From a virus: DNA of 33,655 nucleotides. The DNA lies in IMG/VR virus record IMGVR_UViG_3300007640_000119, positions 1 to 33,655 of that record; one strand, given 5' to 3'. Position 1 is the first letter of the stretch. Each line of letters begins with the position of its first letter. The notes below the pieces were generated by a model. It was not told where the DNA came from. It did no database searches and saw only the letters and a program-made list of their open reading frames with translations. Positions 17,279-25,126 of this stretch are shown here, piece by piece. The position numbers and the translations under genes are program-made.

Positions 17279-19218
17279 TGATAAAAAGAAAAAGCCCACC
17301 CTCGAAGAGCGTAGTCTTCTCTCCGAGAAAGATTCCACAGAGCTGCCAGCATATCCTCGATGAGACTCTGGTGGTGATTCCGTCAATGGTCCGACCAGGC
17401 AGTGCCCGGGAGCGAGCCCTCGGCCGCGTCCTCGAGCACCTCAAGTGGAGTGGCTTCTCTCCCAGTCAGATCGAGATCGTATCACCCGATGACGGGGAAT
17501 TCCGCAAGGGATCCCTGATCACTGAGGGGGCTAAGAGGCAGGAGAAAAAATATCTTCTCCAAATCGATGGCGACATCATCACCGACTGGGGAAAATTCTT
17601 CACCTGGATGCTTGAGAACGGAACTCAGGACGAGCCGTGCCTCCCGTTTCGAGGGTTCTATCGGCTCGACCGGGATGAGACCGAGAAGGTCCTGCATGGC
17701 GAAAACCGGCCGAAGATCGAATTCAACCCGGACAACCTCCGCGTATTGAAGGCCCTGTGCGCTGGAGCGTTCTGGATCCCTCGAGACTTCTATCTGGAGA
17801 ACCCAGTAAAATCGATCTTTCAGGGATGGGGAGCCGAGGACGTTGAGTTTGGCCGCCGGGTCGAGGCCTTGTGGCAATGGCACCGGCCGGATGACTACTG
17901 CGTCCACCACTGGCACGAGAACGATCGGAAGATGAATCCCGACAACATCCCCCACTGTCCGGATACGGGTCCACACACGAGGATCGTCTGGGACAAGGTC
18001 GCGAGACAGAAGGTGGCCGTCATGTGTCAGCCTCGCAGTGGATCGAACCTCTTGGAGAAATCTCTCAACGCTCACCCAGATGTGGAGTTCATCTGTGAAG
18101 AACCCTTCGGCCTGGCACCAGCCGTCCATGAGGCGAAGGCCGCCCCGAACAAGGTCGAGTGGCTACTCGGAAAGATCCAGACCCAAGCCAACACCATGGC
18201 TTTCCGTCTGATGGATCACCACCCTCCGAATTTTAATCGCCCCAGACTCCTCGAGGACTTGAACGCGGCCGGCTTCAAGTTCATCCGACTGGTCAGGGAG
18301 GATGAGGTAGAGCACCTGGCGTCGAAGCACCTGGCCTGGAAGGAGAATTCCTGGGTGTCGATGGCCTACGAGACGACATCGACAGTGATCGACCTAGACT
18401 GGGCTGAGAAGGTCCTTCGAAATCAAAGAAGGGAGTCGGCTGGGACAGAGGCCTTTCTGGACAAGATCGGCTCCAGCCGAAAGCTCTACATCACCTACGA
18501 GAGCCTGCGTGACGACTTCACCGGGACGATGGCGAAGGTCCAGAATTTTCTGGGCGTCCACCAGGAGGACCTGAAGCCCTTGACGACGAAGCAGATGGTT
18601 CGGCCGGTGAGCGAAGTCGTGGCGAACATCGATCAGATCAGAGACTTGGTCGGAGCCTCAGATGAGATGCCTCACTTCTATGACGGCATTCAGGGGTGGT
18701 TCAATTACCAAGGATACTACGATGACGCGATCGCCAATGCCCGAGACGGGGAGATCCTGGTGGAGATCGGCGGATTCAAAGGCCGATCGACCAGCTATGC
18801 CGGCGTTGAGATTGCGAACAGGAACCCAACCCTTCGCCTGGATATTATCGACCACTTCAAGGGATCCCTCGAGCACCGAACAGCCAAGGCGTTGAAGGAC
18901 AACCCAGATGCGATCTATATCGACTGGTTGAAAAACACCGAGCGCGTTTCGAAATTTGTCAGGGCGGTGAAGATGGATTCGAAGGACGCTCACCAGATCT
19001 ACGAGGACGCGTCCCTCGCTGCGGTCTTTATCGATGGCGACCATTCCTACGAGGGCTGCTCGGCAGACATTAAAAATTGGCTTCCCAAAGTGCGTCCCGG
19101 CGGTTATATCGCAGGACACGATTACAACTGGAAAGGTGTCAGAGAAGCTGTCACCGAGGCCTTCCCTGACGGAGTAGAGATAGTCAAAGGGAGCTGGATT
19201 TTAAAATTACCAGATTAA
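17278..19218 (+). CDS. Glycosyltransferase - sulfotransferase - methyltransferase fusion
   Basis: 646 residues from the ATG overlapping the fibre stop (TGATG). Three enzyme-like parts are visible. (1) ~30-220: glycosyltransferase-like, with a DxD-type LLQIDGDI and the CAGAFWIPRDFY ... GWGAEDVEFGRR segment seen in GT-A enzymes with a galactosyltransferase C-terminal motif. (2) ~245-445: sulfotransferase-like, with the phosphate-binding loop CQPRSGSNLLEKSL, the helix FRLMDHH, and YESLRDD plus FLGV near the end as in PAPS-dependent enzymes. (3) ~490-646: class I SAM methyltransferase of the Methyltransf_24 type, with EILVEIGGFKGRSTS, AAVFIDGDHSYEG and VRPGGYIAGHDY. All key motifs look intact. 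It would decorate a glycan or the virion; the acceptor is unknown. The upstream ATG at 17239 lies inside the fibre gene. Confidence 0.78.
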   Translation: MIKRKSPPSKSVVFSPRKIPQSCQHILDETLVVIPSMVRPGSARERALGRVLEHLKWSGFSPSQIEIVSPDDGEFRKGSLITEGAKRQEKKYLLQIDGDIITDWGKFFTWMLENGTQDEPCLPFRGFYRLDRDETEKVLHGENRPKIEFNPDNLRVLKALCAGAFWIPRDFYLENPVKSIFQGWGAEDVEFGRRVEALWQWHRPDDYCVHHWHENDRKMNPDNIPHCPDTGPHTRIVWDKVARQKVAVMCQPRSGSNLLEKSLNAHPDVEFICEEPFGLAPAVHEAKAAPNKVEWLLGKIQTQANTMAFRLMDHHPPNFNRPRLLEDLNAAGFKFIRLVREDEVEHLASKHLAWKENSWVSMAYETTSTVIDLDWAEKVLRNQRRESAGTEAFLDKIGSSRKLYITYESLRDDFTGTMAKVQNFLGVHQEDLKPLTTKQMVRPVSEVVANIDQIRDLVGASDEMPHFYDGIQGWFNYQGYYDDAIANARDGEILVEIGGFKGRSTSYAGVEIANRNPTLRLDIIDHFKGSLEHRTAKALKDNPDAIYIDWLKNTERVSKFVRAVKMDSKDAHQIYEDASLAAVFIDGDHSYEGCSADIKNWLPKVRPGGYIAGHDYNWKGVREAVTEAFPDGVEIVKGSWILKLPD

Positions 19219-19860
19219 ATGGAATCATTCGAAGAAACAGAAATGACCGTGACTCAGTTGGGAACAAGGGTAGACAGGCTGGACTCCGAGGTCGAGTCGA
19301 TGAAGAACCAACTGGGTGAGGTCAAGACTACGGTCGCAGGATCGGCAGCCATGGTTGAGGGTCTTCGCAATGATATGTCGGTCCTGTTTTCAAAAATGGA
19401 TCGGTGGTCGGAAAGCTACAGCGGCGCGTCAGCGACCAAGGGGATGATCCCAGCCAGCTATGTCACTTGGGGGGTAGGACTCATGGTTTCGCTTGCCGGT
19501 CTTGGCCTGACCGTCACCGGCACGGCCGCGGCCGTCATTCTGTGGGCTCAGTCTTCCGGGGACGATAAGGTCGAGCTTATCGTCGAGTCCAACAGGGAAG
19601 AGATGGTCGAGAATGAGCAGGAGTTGGCCTACATCAGGGAATGGAGGGATCAATTCCTGACCGAATGGGGTCGTGCCCAAGAAAAACTCCATTGGACCCG
19701 TCATGAAATCGATGACCATGAAGATGAGGCCGACCACCCGCTCAAACAGACCGAAGGGATCAATGCCCTGAAGGACGACCTAAATTGGTTGAAGGAACAG
19801 ATAGAGAGAATCGATTCAGAAGGGTCTCGGAAATGGAACCGGCCCCCAACCGCAGAGTGA
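19219..19860 (+). CDS. Membrane protein with flanking coiled coils
   Basis: 213 residues; the ATG follows the previous stop directly. Residues ~8-65 are coiled coil (VDRLDSEVESMKNQLGEVK). About 80-110 is one long hydrophobic segment (ASYVTWGVGLMVSLAGLGL and continuing), so a single or tight double membrane span is expected. About 115-213 is acidic with a second coiled coil (INALKDDLNWLKEQIERI). This could be a holin/antiholin partner, a spanin-like lysis protein or a membrane-associated virion factor. Position before the holin candidate and endolysin favours a lysis role, but no family is recognised. Confidence 0.68.
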   Translation: MESFEETEMTVTQLGTRVDRLDSEVESMKNQLGEVKTTVAGSAAMVEGLRNDMSVLFSKMDRWSESYSGASATKGMIPASYVTWGVGLMVSLAGLGLTVTGTAAAVILWAQSSGDDKVELIVESNREEMVENEQELAYIREWRDQFLTEWGRAQEKLHWTRHEIDDHEDEADHPLKQTEGINALKDDLNWLKEQIERIDSEGSRKWNRPPTAE

Positions 19861-19944
19861 CCGTGGTCAGATTGTTCTGGACAAACCCAGGCCAGCGGTG
19901 AGAAAGTAGAGGCCCATCCCCATAACTATAAAACCACTGAAAAA

Positions 19945-20157
19945 ATGAAATTCCTGAAAACTATCCTGAAGGGAAAGTTGACCGGCATCGGCCTGGTCGG
20001 CGTCCTGATCAACGACCTCTTGAGCAACCTTGACGCCGTTGCTCCCACGTTCTCAAATGCTGCCGGATCCGAAGCTAGTGTCCTACAGATTGTTTCCGCA
20101 GTAGCGGTGATCTGGGGCGTCTTCCGCCGGTTCACTTCCGAATACAAAACGGCGTAA
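19945..20157 (+). CDS. Small membrane protein, holin candidate
   Basis: 70 residues. A short basic N-terminus (MKFLKTILKGKLTG) leads into a hydrophobic stretch (IGLVGVLINDLL), a polar loop and a second hydrophobic stretch (VLQIVSAVAVIWGVF), with a basic tail (RRFTSEYKTA). Two membrane spans, small size and closeness to an endolysin fit a class II-type holin that would permeabilise the inner membrane at lysis. Its leader is A-rich (CACTGAAAAA). A similar layout also occurs in small membrane proteins of other function. Confidence 0.6.
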   Translation: MKFLKTILKGKLTGIGLVGVLINDLLSNLDAVAPTFSNAAGSEASVLQIVSAVAVIWGVFRRFTSEYKTA

Positions 20158-20162
20158 TTTTA

Positions 20163-20236
20163 CGCAGGGAGGGCGGGTTGCCCAGCGTGGGCCCATAACC
20201 CATCGCCTGAGGGTTCGAATCCCTCCCCTGCAACCA
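20163..20236 (+). tRNA. tRNA-Met(CAU), initiator-like, with unusual D-arm and C33
   Basis: A 74-nt tRNA with encoded CCA. The acceptor 20163-20169 pairs with 20226-20232 except for a C1-A72 mismatch, the hallmark of bacterial initiator tRNA. The anticodon stem 20187-20191/20199-20203 has three consecutive G-C pairs next to the loop, the second initiator hallmark. The anticodon at 20194-20196 is CAT. The variable loop has 5 nt, and the T-arm 20209-20225 is perfect, with TTCGAAT. Oddities: position 33 is C rather than the near-universal T, position 8 is A, and the only good D-stem (GGGC/GCCC at 20171-20174/20180-20183) is shifted, leaving 1 nt before and 3 nt after it with a 5-nt loop. It may be a functional phage initiator-like tRNA, a decaying copy, or part of an attachment site. 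Confidence 0.75.
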
Positions 20237-20246
20237 TTTCTAGCTG

Positions 20247-20645
20247 ATGAAACGACTCGCCAAACTGAACGGAACCAAGAAGAACCGAACCCAACGCCTC
20301 AAGGAGAGGCGAAACAAAGCTGCCATGCAGCAGAAGATGGGCGAGGTCAACGCGGGATCCAACCACCGGAACCCGAACCATGTCTGCGACATCAACGCCC
20401 CGTGGAGGGCAGCGAGGTCCGCTGGGCTGAACCCGAAGAAAGAGCCGCTGGCTCGGCGTGCCAGACGGGATTACGGAAACCCAAAAGGGAAATTCTGGAA
20501 AAAACGATTCCGCTGGGACAACGCACCAATCCACAGAAAACATGGCAAATTTGAAACCCTCTTGCCTAAGGCGGCTTCGCATCTTCTTCAATCGAAGAAG
20601 CCGATCGACCCGCTTTTCGGACTCCGCGGCCACTTCGGTCTCTGA
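20247..20645 (+). CDS. Small very basic hypothetical protein
   Basis: 132 residues, very rich in Arg and Lys, with no recognised domain. The N-terminus (MKRLAKLNGTKKNRTQRLKE) suggests nucleic-acid binding. It begins just after the tRNA and overlaps the N-terminal part of the endolysin by about 100 nt in another frame, which is larger than usual in this genome. That overlap lowers confidence; the alternative is a non-coding ~300-nt stretch between the tRNA and the endolysin. Confidence 0.45.
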   Translation: MKRLAKLNGTKKNRTQRLKERRNKAAMQQKMGEVNAGSNHRNPNHVCDINAPWRAARSAGLNPKKEPLARRARRDYGNPKGKFWKKRFRWDNAPIHRKHGKFETLLPKAASHLLQSKKPIDPLFGLRGHFGL

Positions 20646-21303
20646 CCGCGAGATTGCTCGCTGGCCCGACACCACAGACGACGAGCGCCCCTACAGGGCG
20701 CAGTATTGGCTCGCCCTGAAGGTGGTCGAACAGGAGGCCCACCCACGCGATCGCGTCCGGAGGGACCAGAATGGCTATTTGAAGCGATACGGCCTCCCTC
20801 CAGACGATGGGGGTGGCCGCTACGAATACGCAGGGATCAACCAGCGGTATCATCCGGAGATGTATCGCCAACTCGACAGCGCCCCGCCGCACCGAAGGGA
20901 GATCATGGCAGCGGCCTACATCGACGGATATTTCCGGCAGTTCATCAAAGGCCCTTGGCTGAACGCCGGTGTTGAGTTTCTGATGATGGACGGCTGTTTC
21001 AACCGCGGTCCCGGTGGGGTCACCGTGATCGCCCAATGGGCCCTCAACGATCTCGGTCTGGAGGTTGGGGTTGATGGCAAATGGGGTCCGGAAACTCGAG
21101 ACACATTGGCCACCGTTCAGGAAGATCGTGAAGAGGTGGCCAAATTCATTGCGGCATTCCGGAGGGCCCGTGAACGCTACGAAGAGACTCCGGATCCGGT
21201 TCCCGGGATCTCGAAGGGATCAAGGGATGAGAGCAGCAGCCTGTGGGCTGGGTTGGTCAACCGTTGGAACAACACCACCACTTTCGCCCTTTCGATCGCG
21301 TGA
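20542..21303 (+). CDS. Endolysin, GH108-type N-acetylmuramidase with PG_binding_3
   Basis: 253 residues from ATG 20542 (MANLKPS); an ATG at 20458 is also in frame but less likely. Residues ~1-40 are basic and low in structure. About 55-165 is the lysozyme-like part, with Glu in VVEQEAHPRD, the DQNGYLKRYG turn, YEYAGINQRYH, and a core ending MMDGCFNRGPGG. About 160-190 (VIAQWALNDLGLEVGVDGKWG) is the C-terminal peptidoglycan-binding-type helix of this family. It would cut the glycan backbone of host peptidoglycan at the end of infection. No signal peptide, so export would depend on the holin. The stop overlaps the HNH gene (GTGA). Confidence 0.78.
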   Translation: MANLKPSCLRRLRIFFNRRSRSTRFSDSAATSVSDREIARWPDTTDDERPYRAQYWLALKVVEQEAHPRDRVRRDQNGYLKRYGLPPDDGGGRYEYAGINQRYHPEMYRQLDSAPPHRREIMAAAYIDGYFRQFIKGPWLNAGVEFLMMDGCFNRGPGGVTVIAQWALNDLGLEVGVDGKWGPETRDTLATVQEDREEVAKFIAAFRRARERYEETPDPVPGISKGSRDESSSLWAGLVNRWNNTTTFALSIA

Positions 21304-21635
21304 ACGCTTCCAAGTGGTCCAAGCTGGTGAGAATCAGGGACGCTCGGGATGGCCGAGGTAGGTGCGTCCTCTGCGGTGGGGTGTTCCCGATCTGGCGCCT
21401 ACAGGCCCATCACATCCGGCCCAAGTCGCTCTACCCAGAAAGGGCTCTGGATCTTTCCAACGGGGTATCTCTTTGCACGGGGTGCCATCAGGGGCCGGTC
21501 CACGCCCAGAACACCTTCAGGGATATCGCGGACTCTCACCCCGAGAGAGGGTGGAGATTGTTTGTCCCGCTTTTCGATCGATGGAATGACCTCGCAAGAA
21601 ACCGAGACTTCAACCTTACGGCCGAATTATCTTAG
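21300..21635 (+). CDS. HNH endonuclease
   Basis: About 111 residues if the GTG at 21300 is used. This GTG overlaps the endolysin stop as GTGA; an ATG at 21243 in the same frame would overlap the endolysin by 60 nt. The protein has a first Cys pair (CVLCGG), then LQAHHIRPKSLYPER, an Asn in LSNGVSLC, and a second Cys/His set (LCTGCHQ), giving the zinc-stabilised beta-beta-alpha metal fold. HNH proteins beside terminase genes are known to be required for DNA packaging in cos-type phages, and this one converges on the terminase genes, so a packaging role is likely; a homing nuclease is the alternative. Confidence 0.82.
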   Translation: MNASKWSKLVRIRDARDGRGRCVLCGGVFPIWRLQAHHIRPKSLYPERALDLSNGVSLCTGCHQGPVHAQNTFRDIADSHPERGWRLFVPLFDRWNDLARNRDFNLTAELS

Positions 21636-22005
21636 AGGGCTTGTGGGAAGCCAGTTCATCTTCCTGAATCTTGATGTCATCGACAAGCTCCTCCAGAGCC
21701 CCCACGGCTCTCGCGGCCAACTCCTGAGCCAAGAATTGCTTGAACTCAGCCGGCGCCTCCTTCAGGGCAGCCCTCGACATGGCCTTGCTGACCCTCAAGA
21801 CGATCTCCAGACTCTCATCGTTCTCGGTAGCCTTCCAGGTCGAGATTCGTTTCGCGAGGTCGCCCATGGTGTGGTGAAGGCTGCGCTGGGCCAATGCTCG
21901 CTCACCCTTGGCTTCCTCGACCGCCTTGTGGAGTGAGTGAATGATTTCGAGGGACTTCCTGTAGCGGCGTCCTGAGACGGGTATGAGGTCTCTGAGTTTG
22001 ATCAT
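21616..22005 (-). CDS. Small helical protein downstream of terminase
   Basis: 129 residues, almost entirely helical and rich in Glu, Ala, Lys and Leu (KSLEIIHSLHKAVEEAKGER, then RVSKAMSRAALKEAP). Its start overlaps the large terminase stop by 4 nt (ATGA), and its end overlaps the convergent HNH gene by 20 nt. No family is recognised. Coupling to TerL and the helical composition allow a packaging accessory role, but it lies downstream rather than upstream of TerL, where small terminases usually sit. Confidence 0.62.
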   Translation of the reverse strand: MIKLRDLIPVSGRRYRKSLEIIHSLHKAVEEAKGERALAQRSLHHTMGDLAKRISTWKATENDESLEIVLRVSKAMSRAALKEAPAEFKQFLAQELAARAVGALEELVDDIKIQEDELASHKPSKIIRP

Positions 22006-23795
22006 CGGTAGTGGGCTTTCTGTGATTTGCGATTTCGGTTTACCCGACCCCGGCGCTTGAAGTCTTTTTTGACATCCGGAGCGAGAAATTCTTCTTCGAC
22101 AGGTTCGGCATAATTTGTGGCCGCGTCAATAGTACATAGCCCTATTCCGAGAGCAATGACGTCATCGTCGTGAGAGCCGTCCGCGGCCTCGCCCTTACCT
22201 TTGTCGTTCACGATAAAGGTCTCGAGTTCCCTGACCACATTTGGGCAGAATATCTCCACACCCTCGCCCTCAACGTCCCATTCTCTGATCGCCTTCGCGA
22301 CCGCGTCTTCGATATTCTTCCGAGTCTGGACGTTGGTCTGCCAGCCGTAGGCATCTGTCACCTTGCCGGTCTTTTTGTTGGTCGTTCGACGTCGATAAAT
22401 CTTGGCCGATCTCCGCAGCTTCAGGAGTTCGATCAGTCCCCGATCGTTGTTGATCTCTGGGACGATCATGCACTTCCCGTAGTAATGGGCGAGCCGGTAG
22501 ACCGCGTGTTCCAGAACATCGATGTCCCAGCGGCATGGACTGAATAATCTCGCCACGAGCCTTGTGGGGTGCCAACCCCTGCCATCGTAGTAACCCCTTC
22601 GGAAGCACAGCACTGAGTGGCAATCAGGATCCAGCCCCATCGCCTGACTGGCCCCCGTCATGGTATCGACCGCCACCAGATACTTCCGGCCCGGTTGGGG
22701 AACTTCCCACCTGTCGAACTCAGCCTCACCTGGATCATTCGTCGGCCTCCATGAGGTTTTGTCCACGCCCCCATCATTGGTAAGCTCAATCGTGCCTTGC
22801 TCGACTGGGTGTTGGGCGCGGAGTTTTTTCTGCCACTCGATTCCAATTCGGTTGAACCGCTTCCGGCCAGAAAGAAGGAAGGCGGTTTCGGCCGAACGTG
22901 GATACTCTTGTTCGAACAGGTCTGCGTCACCGCCACACTCACCCGCGATCTTGTTTCGCCTCCATGCGATTTGAGGAATGTCGCAACCGAAGTCATCAAT
23001 CAGTTCCCTCTCATCCGGAGTCAGGCTGTCTTCGACTTCCTGGGTTTGGGTTTCAGTCAGGGGGAGTCGAGAGTCAGGGAACTCGAACCACGCCCTGAAG
23101 ACCTTCACGAATCCATTCCCCCTTTTCCCCGCCTTGAACTCCTCGAGGGTCACTGCTCCCTGCCAGAAATCAAAATAAGCACCGCTGGATCCGTTGGCGG
23201 TCGACTCCAAAACCACCACCGTTCCGGGAAGATCCGGAACACAGGCCATTGCCCCCTGAAGGACTTTGTGGGCATTCGCAACACCCTCGTCTCGCCAGCG
23301 TGCCGTCTCTGTCGTGAGGAGCCACTGGAAGGTTCCCGAACGGGCTGCGTCGAAGTCACCCGCGGTTTCCTTCACTATCCGGCCACCGTTCGAACAGGTT
23401 CCCTCAAGGTTGTTGATCTTCATCTGATTCCCCCATTCGAAGGAATCGTGTGCCTCGTAACGGTTCAGGATCTGCCAGAGGTTGTCCACCTGGCTGTATT
23501 GCCCTCCCATTACACAGGCCGACACTTCAGCTTCCCCGACCTTGGGTCGCCTCACATCGGAATACATGAGGTTGGTGAAGAAAGTCGATGACCCTTTTTG
23601 ACGAGGCTTCAGGCCTATGATCCGGCAGGGGAGCTCGTTCTCACGACAGAACTGGTGGACCTCATTGATGTCCCTCTGGTAGGCGTTCATCGAAGGCCGG
23701 CCGATCGCTCCGGACTTCATTTTGATCCGCCCAAAAGACTCAAACCACGCGCCTCCGTTTTGCCGCACAGCATTGACTAAATCAAGGGGTGTCAT
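22002..23795 (-). CDS. terL: Terminase large subunit
   Basis: 597 residues, the ATPase-nuclease motor that packages phage DNA into the procapsid. Residues ~61-70 (GLKPRQKGSS) are the Walker A-type loop and 158-167 (WLLTTETARW) the Walker B region, with Glu at the catalytic position. The segment at ~193-202 (VVLESTANG) is the coupling motif. The C-terminal RNase H-like nuclease has the expected acids: Asp377 in LVAVDTMTG, Glu447 in MIVPEINNDRG and Asp543-545 in GSHDDDVIALG. Length is normal for the family. It lies on the minus strand, opposite the head genes, and diverges from the early operon across a 114-nt gap. Confidence 0.92.
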   Translation of the reverse strand: MTPLDLVNAVRQNGGAWFESFGRIKMKSGAIGRPSMNAYQRDINEVHQFCRENELPCRIIGLKPRQKGSSTFFTNLMYSDVRRPKVGEAEVSACVMGGQYSQVDNLWQILNRYEAHDSFEWGNQMKINNLEGTCSNGGRIVKETAGDFDAARSGTFQWLLTTETARWRDEGVANAHKVLQGAMACVPDLPGTVVVLESTANGSSGAYFDFWQGAVTLEEFKAGKRGNGFVKVFRAWFEFPDSRLPLTETQTQEVEDSLTPDERELIDDFGCDIPQIAWRRNKIAGECGGDADLFEQEYPRSAETAFLLSGRKRFNRIGIEWQKKLRAQHPVEQGTIELTNDGGVDKTSWRPTNDPGEAEFDRWEVPQPGRKYLVAVDTMTGASQAMGLDPDCHSVLCFRRGYYDGRGWHPTRLVARLFSPCRWDIDVLEHAVYRLAHYYGKCMIVPEINNDRGLIELLKLRRSAKIYRRRTTNKKTGKVTDAYGWQTNVQTRKNIEDAVAKAIREWDVEGEGVEIFCPNVVRELETFIVNDKGKGEAADGSHDDDVIALGIGLCTIDAATNYAEPVEEEFLAPDVKKDFKRRGRVNRNRKSQKAHYR

Positions 23796-23909
23796 TCCTG
23801 AAACCCTAAAGCAATCCCATCACTTAGGCAATAATTCTTGACTTCGCAGGGGGTTAGCGTCAGCTTATTATCTCAAACTGAGCGCAACTTGCTCACAAAC
23901 CTACCTATC
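23796..23909. promoter_or_regulatory. Divergent control region between terL and the early operon
   Basis: A 114-nt gap between divergent starts, so at least one promoter in each direction is expected. The plus strand has TTGACT (23839-23844) and a TATTAT box (23866-23871), but they are ~21 nt apart, too far for an ordinary sigma-70 promoter. The leader motif lies at the right edge. No convincing operator pair is seen. Confidence 0.4.
23897..23909 (+). promoter_or_regulatory. Leader motif copy 1 (AAACCTACCTATC)
   Basis: Lies directly against the ATG at 23910 of the first early gene. It is one of seven copies with core CCTACYNACC or a close variant. There is no Shine-Dalgarno site at this start. 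Confidence 0.6.
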
Positions 23910-24185
23910 ATGACAATCAAAAATGTTTACGTCTCCACAAGAGATATTCTGGACCGCCCTGATGTTTATTCCGCCATCGAGGTGGATCCCGGGATCAAGG
24001 GGCTGAAAATCGACAAATTCAAACTCAGCGATGAGGCCGCCAAGCGGATCATCTCGATCGTCGAGGAAGACCTTCAGGACACGATCGAGGACCGGGTCAA
24101 GGAACTCGCCAACGTCAGACTGGAACCGTTTTCGAAACTCCTTGGGACCATCGAGGTGACCGGTGAGGAGGTGGTAGATGACTGA
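23910..24185 (+). CDS. Small hypothetical protein, first early gene
   Basis: 91 residues (MTIKNVYVSTRDILDRP), acidic and mixed alpha/beta, with no recognised domain. An ATG at 23838 is in frame, but the 23910 ATG is chosen because the leader motif lies directly upstream. The stop overlaps the RusA-like gene by 8 nt, and the gene's 3' end contains the Shine-Dalgarno site for that gene. Being first in the early block, it may act in host takeover or regulation. Confidence 0.7.
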   Translation: MTIKNVYVSTRDILDRPDVYSAIEVDPGIKGLKIDKFKLSDEAAKRIISIVEEDLQDTIEDRVKELANVRLEPFSKLLGTIEVTGEEVVDD

Positions 24186-24564
24186 CCGGCCGATCGAGTT
24201 TTCTGTCCCGATGTTGGCCCCGAGCCTGAACGGATCCAAGGGCCTCATGAGGATGCACTGGGCGACATACAAGAAGGTCAGGGAAAAGTGGACGCTTCTG
24301 CTCCGAGCTCAGGCGAACCTCCACCGATCTGTAAACAAGATCGAACAGTGCGAGGTGGTGATCTTCCGCCACTTTGCTTCCCAGCCGCTCGACCTCGACA
24401 ACCTCTACGCGGCTTCCAAGATCCCCCTCGACGCGCTTCGGCATTCCGGCGTCCTTGCGGAAGACGACCCCTCGGTCGTGAGATCTCTGGAGTGCATCCA
24501 GTTCAAGGTCAGCAAGAGGGCTGACCAAAAAACCATCATTCATATCAAACCACCTACACGCTAA
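24178..24564 (+). CDS. RusA-like Holliday junction resolvase
   Basis: 128 residues, normal for RusA, a dimeric Mg-dependent nuclease that resolves four-way DNA junctions. The conserved acids are visible: Asp72 and Asp74 in PLDLDNLYAASK, a KIPLDAL helix, and Asp96/97 in LAEDDPSVV, followed by the basic strand FKVSKRADQKT. The N-terminus has the expected PSLNG loop. A strong Shine-Dalgarno site (AGGAGGT, 24166-24172) lies 5 nt upstream, within the preceding gene. It overlaps the next start by one base. It fits the recombination set with RecT and the exonuclease downstream. Confidence 0.85.
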   Translation: MTDRPIEFSVPMLAPSLNGSKGLMRMHWATYKKVREKWTLLLRAQANLHRSVNKIEQCEVVIFRHFASQPLDLDNLYAASKIPLDALRHSGVLAEDDPSVVRSLECIQFKVSKRADQKTIIHIKPPTR

Positions 24565-25085
24565 TGGCTGATCTATTTGAAGAAGCAGAAAACGGGGCCG
24601 CTTGGGCTCGTGGAGAAGACCCCAACACATCCCACGCCGCCGCCGAATCGGTTCGGGGCCAACAGGCAAACGAACTTGAGACTCGCGTGATTCGCGCCCT
24701 CATGAAGTATCCCGAGGGGCTGGCCTCCTATGAGATCGAGTGCCTGACCGGCATCCCTAACCAATCCCTGACTCCTCGCCTTGCGCCATTGCGCCGAAAG
24801 GGATTGATCAAGGATTCAGGCTTCCGCAGGGTTGCTCCAAGCGGTCGGCAACAGACCGTTTGGGTCGAGGGATCCGGAGAGCCAGAGAAGGTCACCCTGC
24901 CACTGCCAAAAGTGGGGGAGTTGGTCGTGGTCGCTCACTGGGAGGATTTCCAACTGGAGGACGCCACTGTCCTTGGCAGATTTTCCCATCGTGATTCCGA
25001 TGGCTACTTTTACATCGACGGCTCCCAGAGGGGATGGCGTTACCTGAAACGGCTGAGAAGCCACACACTAAACCATGAACTGTAG
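24564..25085 (+). CDS. Winged-helix DNA-binding protein
   Basis: 173 residues. Residues ~40-100 form a winged helix-turn-helix: VIRALMKYPEGLASYEIECL, a recognition helix in IPNQSLTPRLAPLRRKGLI, then a wing ending in RQQTVWVEG. About 110-170 is a separate beta-rich segment (VVVAHWEDFQLED ... GYFYIDG). The wing is like those of phage proteins that control DNA modification or transcription. It is coupled to the RusA gene by one base and closed by a hairpin terminator. It could regulate the early operon; the target is unknown. Confidence 0.7.
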   Translation: MADLFEEAENGAAWARGEDPNTSHAAAESVRGQQANELETRVIRALMKYPEGLASYEIECLTGIPNQSLTPRLAPLRRKGLIKDSGFRRVAPSGRQQTVWVEGSGEPEKVTLPLPKVGELVVVAHWEDFQLEDATVLGRFSHRDSDGYFYIDGSQRGWRYLKRLRSHTLNHEL

Positions 25086-25092
25086 GAAAGGC

Positions 25093-25122
25093 GAAGGGCG
25101 GATCCAATGGATGCCGCCCTTC
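25093..25122 (+). terminator. Hairpin terminator after the winged-helix gene
   Basis: A 9-bp GC-rich stem (GAAGGGCGG, 25093-25101, with 25114-25122) encloses a 12-nt loop that can itself pair (ATCC with GGAT). No T-run follows, so it may be a weak or factor-assisted terminator. It lies in the 64-nt gap before the recT leader motif. Confidence 0.5.
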
Positions 25123-25126
25123 TAGG

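Noticed and set aside
17482-18129. 215-residue minus-strand ORF
   Set aside because: Antisense to the glycosyltransferase-like domain and without domain features.
20160-20675. 171-residue minus-strand ORF ending in GEGFEPSGDG
   Set aside because: That peptide is the usual antisense translation of a tRNA T-arm, and the ORF covers the tRNA and the endolysin start in reverse.
22797-23591. 264-residue plus-strand ORF
   Set aside because: It is antisense to the terminase core, whose motifs are clear.
23839-23871. TTGACT plus TATTAT as a sigma-70 promoter
   Set aside because: The spacing is ~21 nt, beyond the normal 16-18, so I do not claim it as a promoter.
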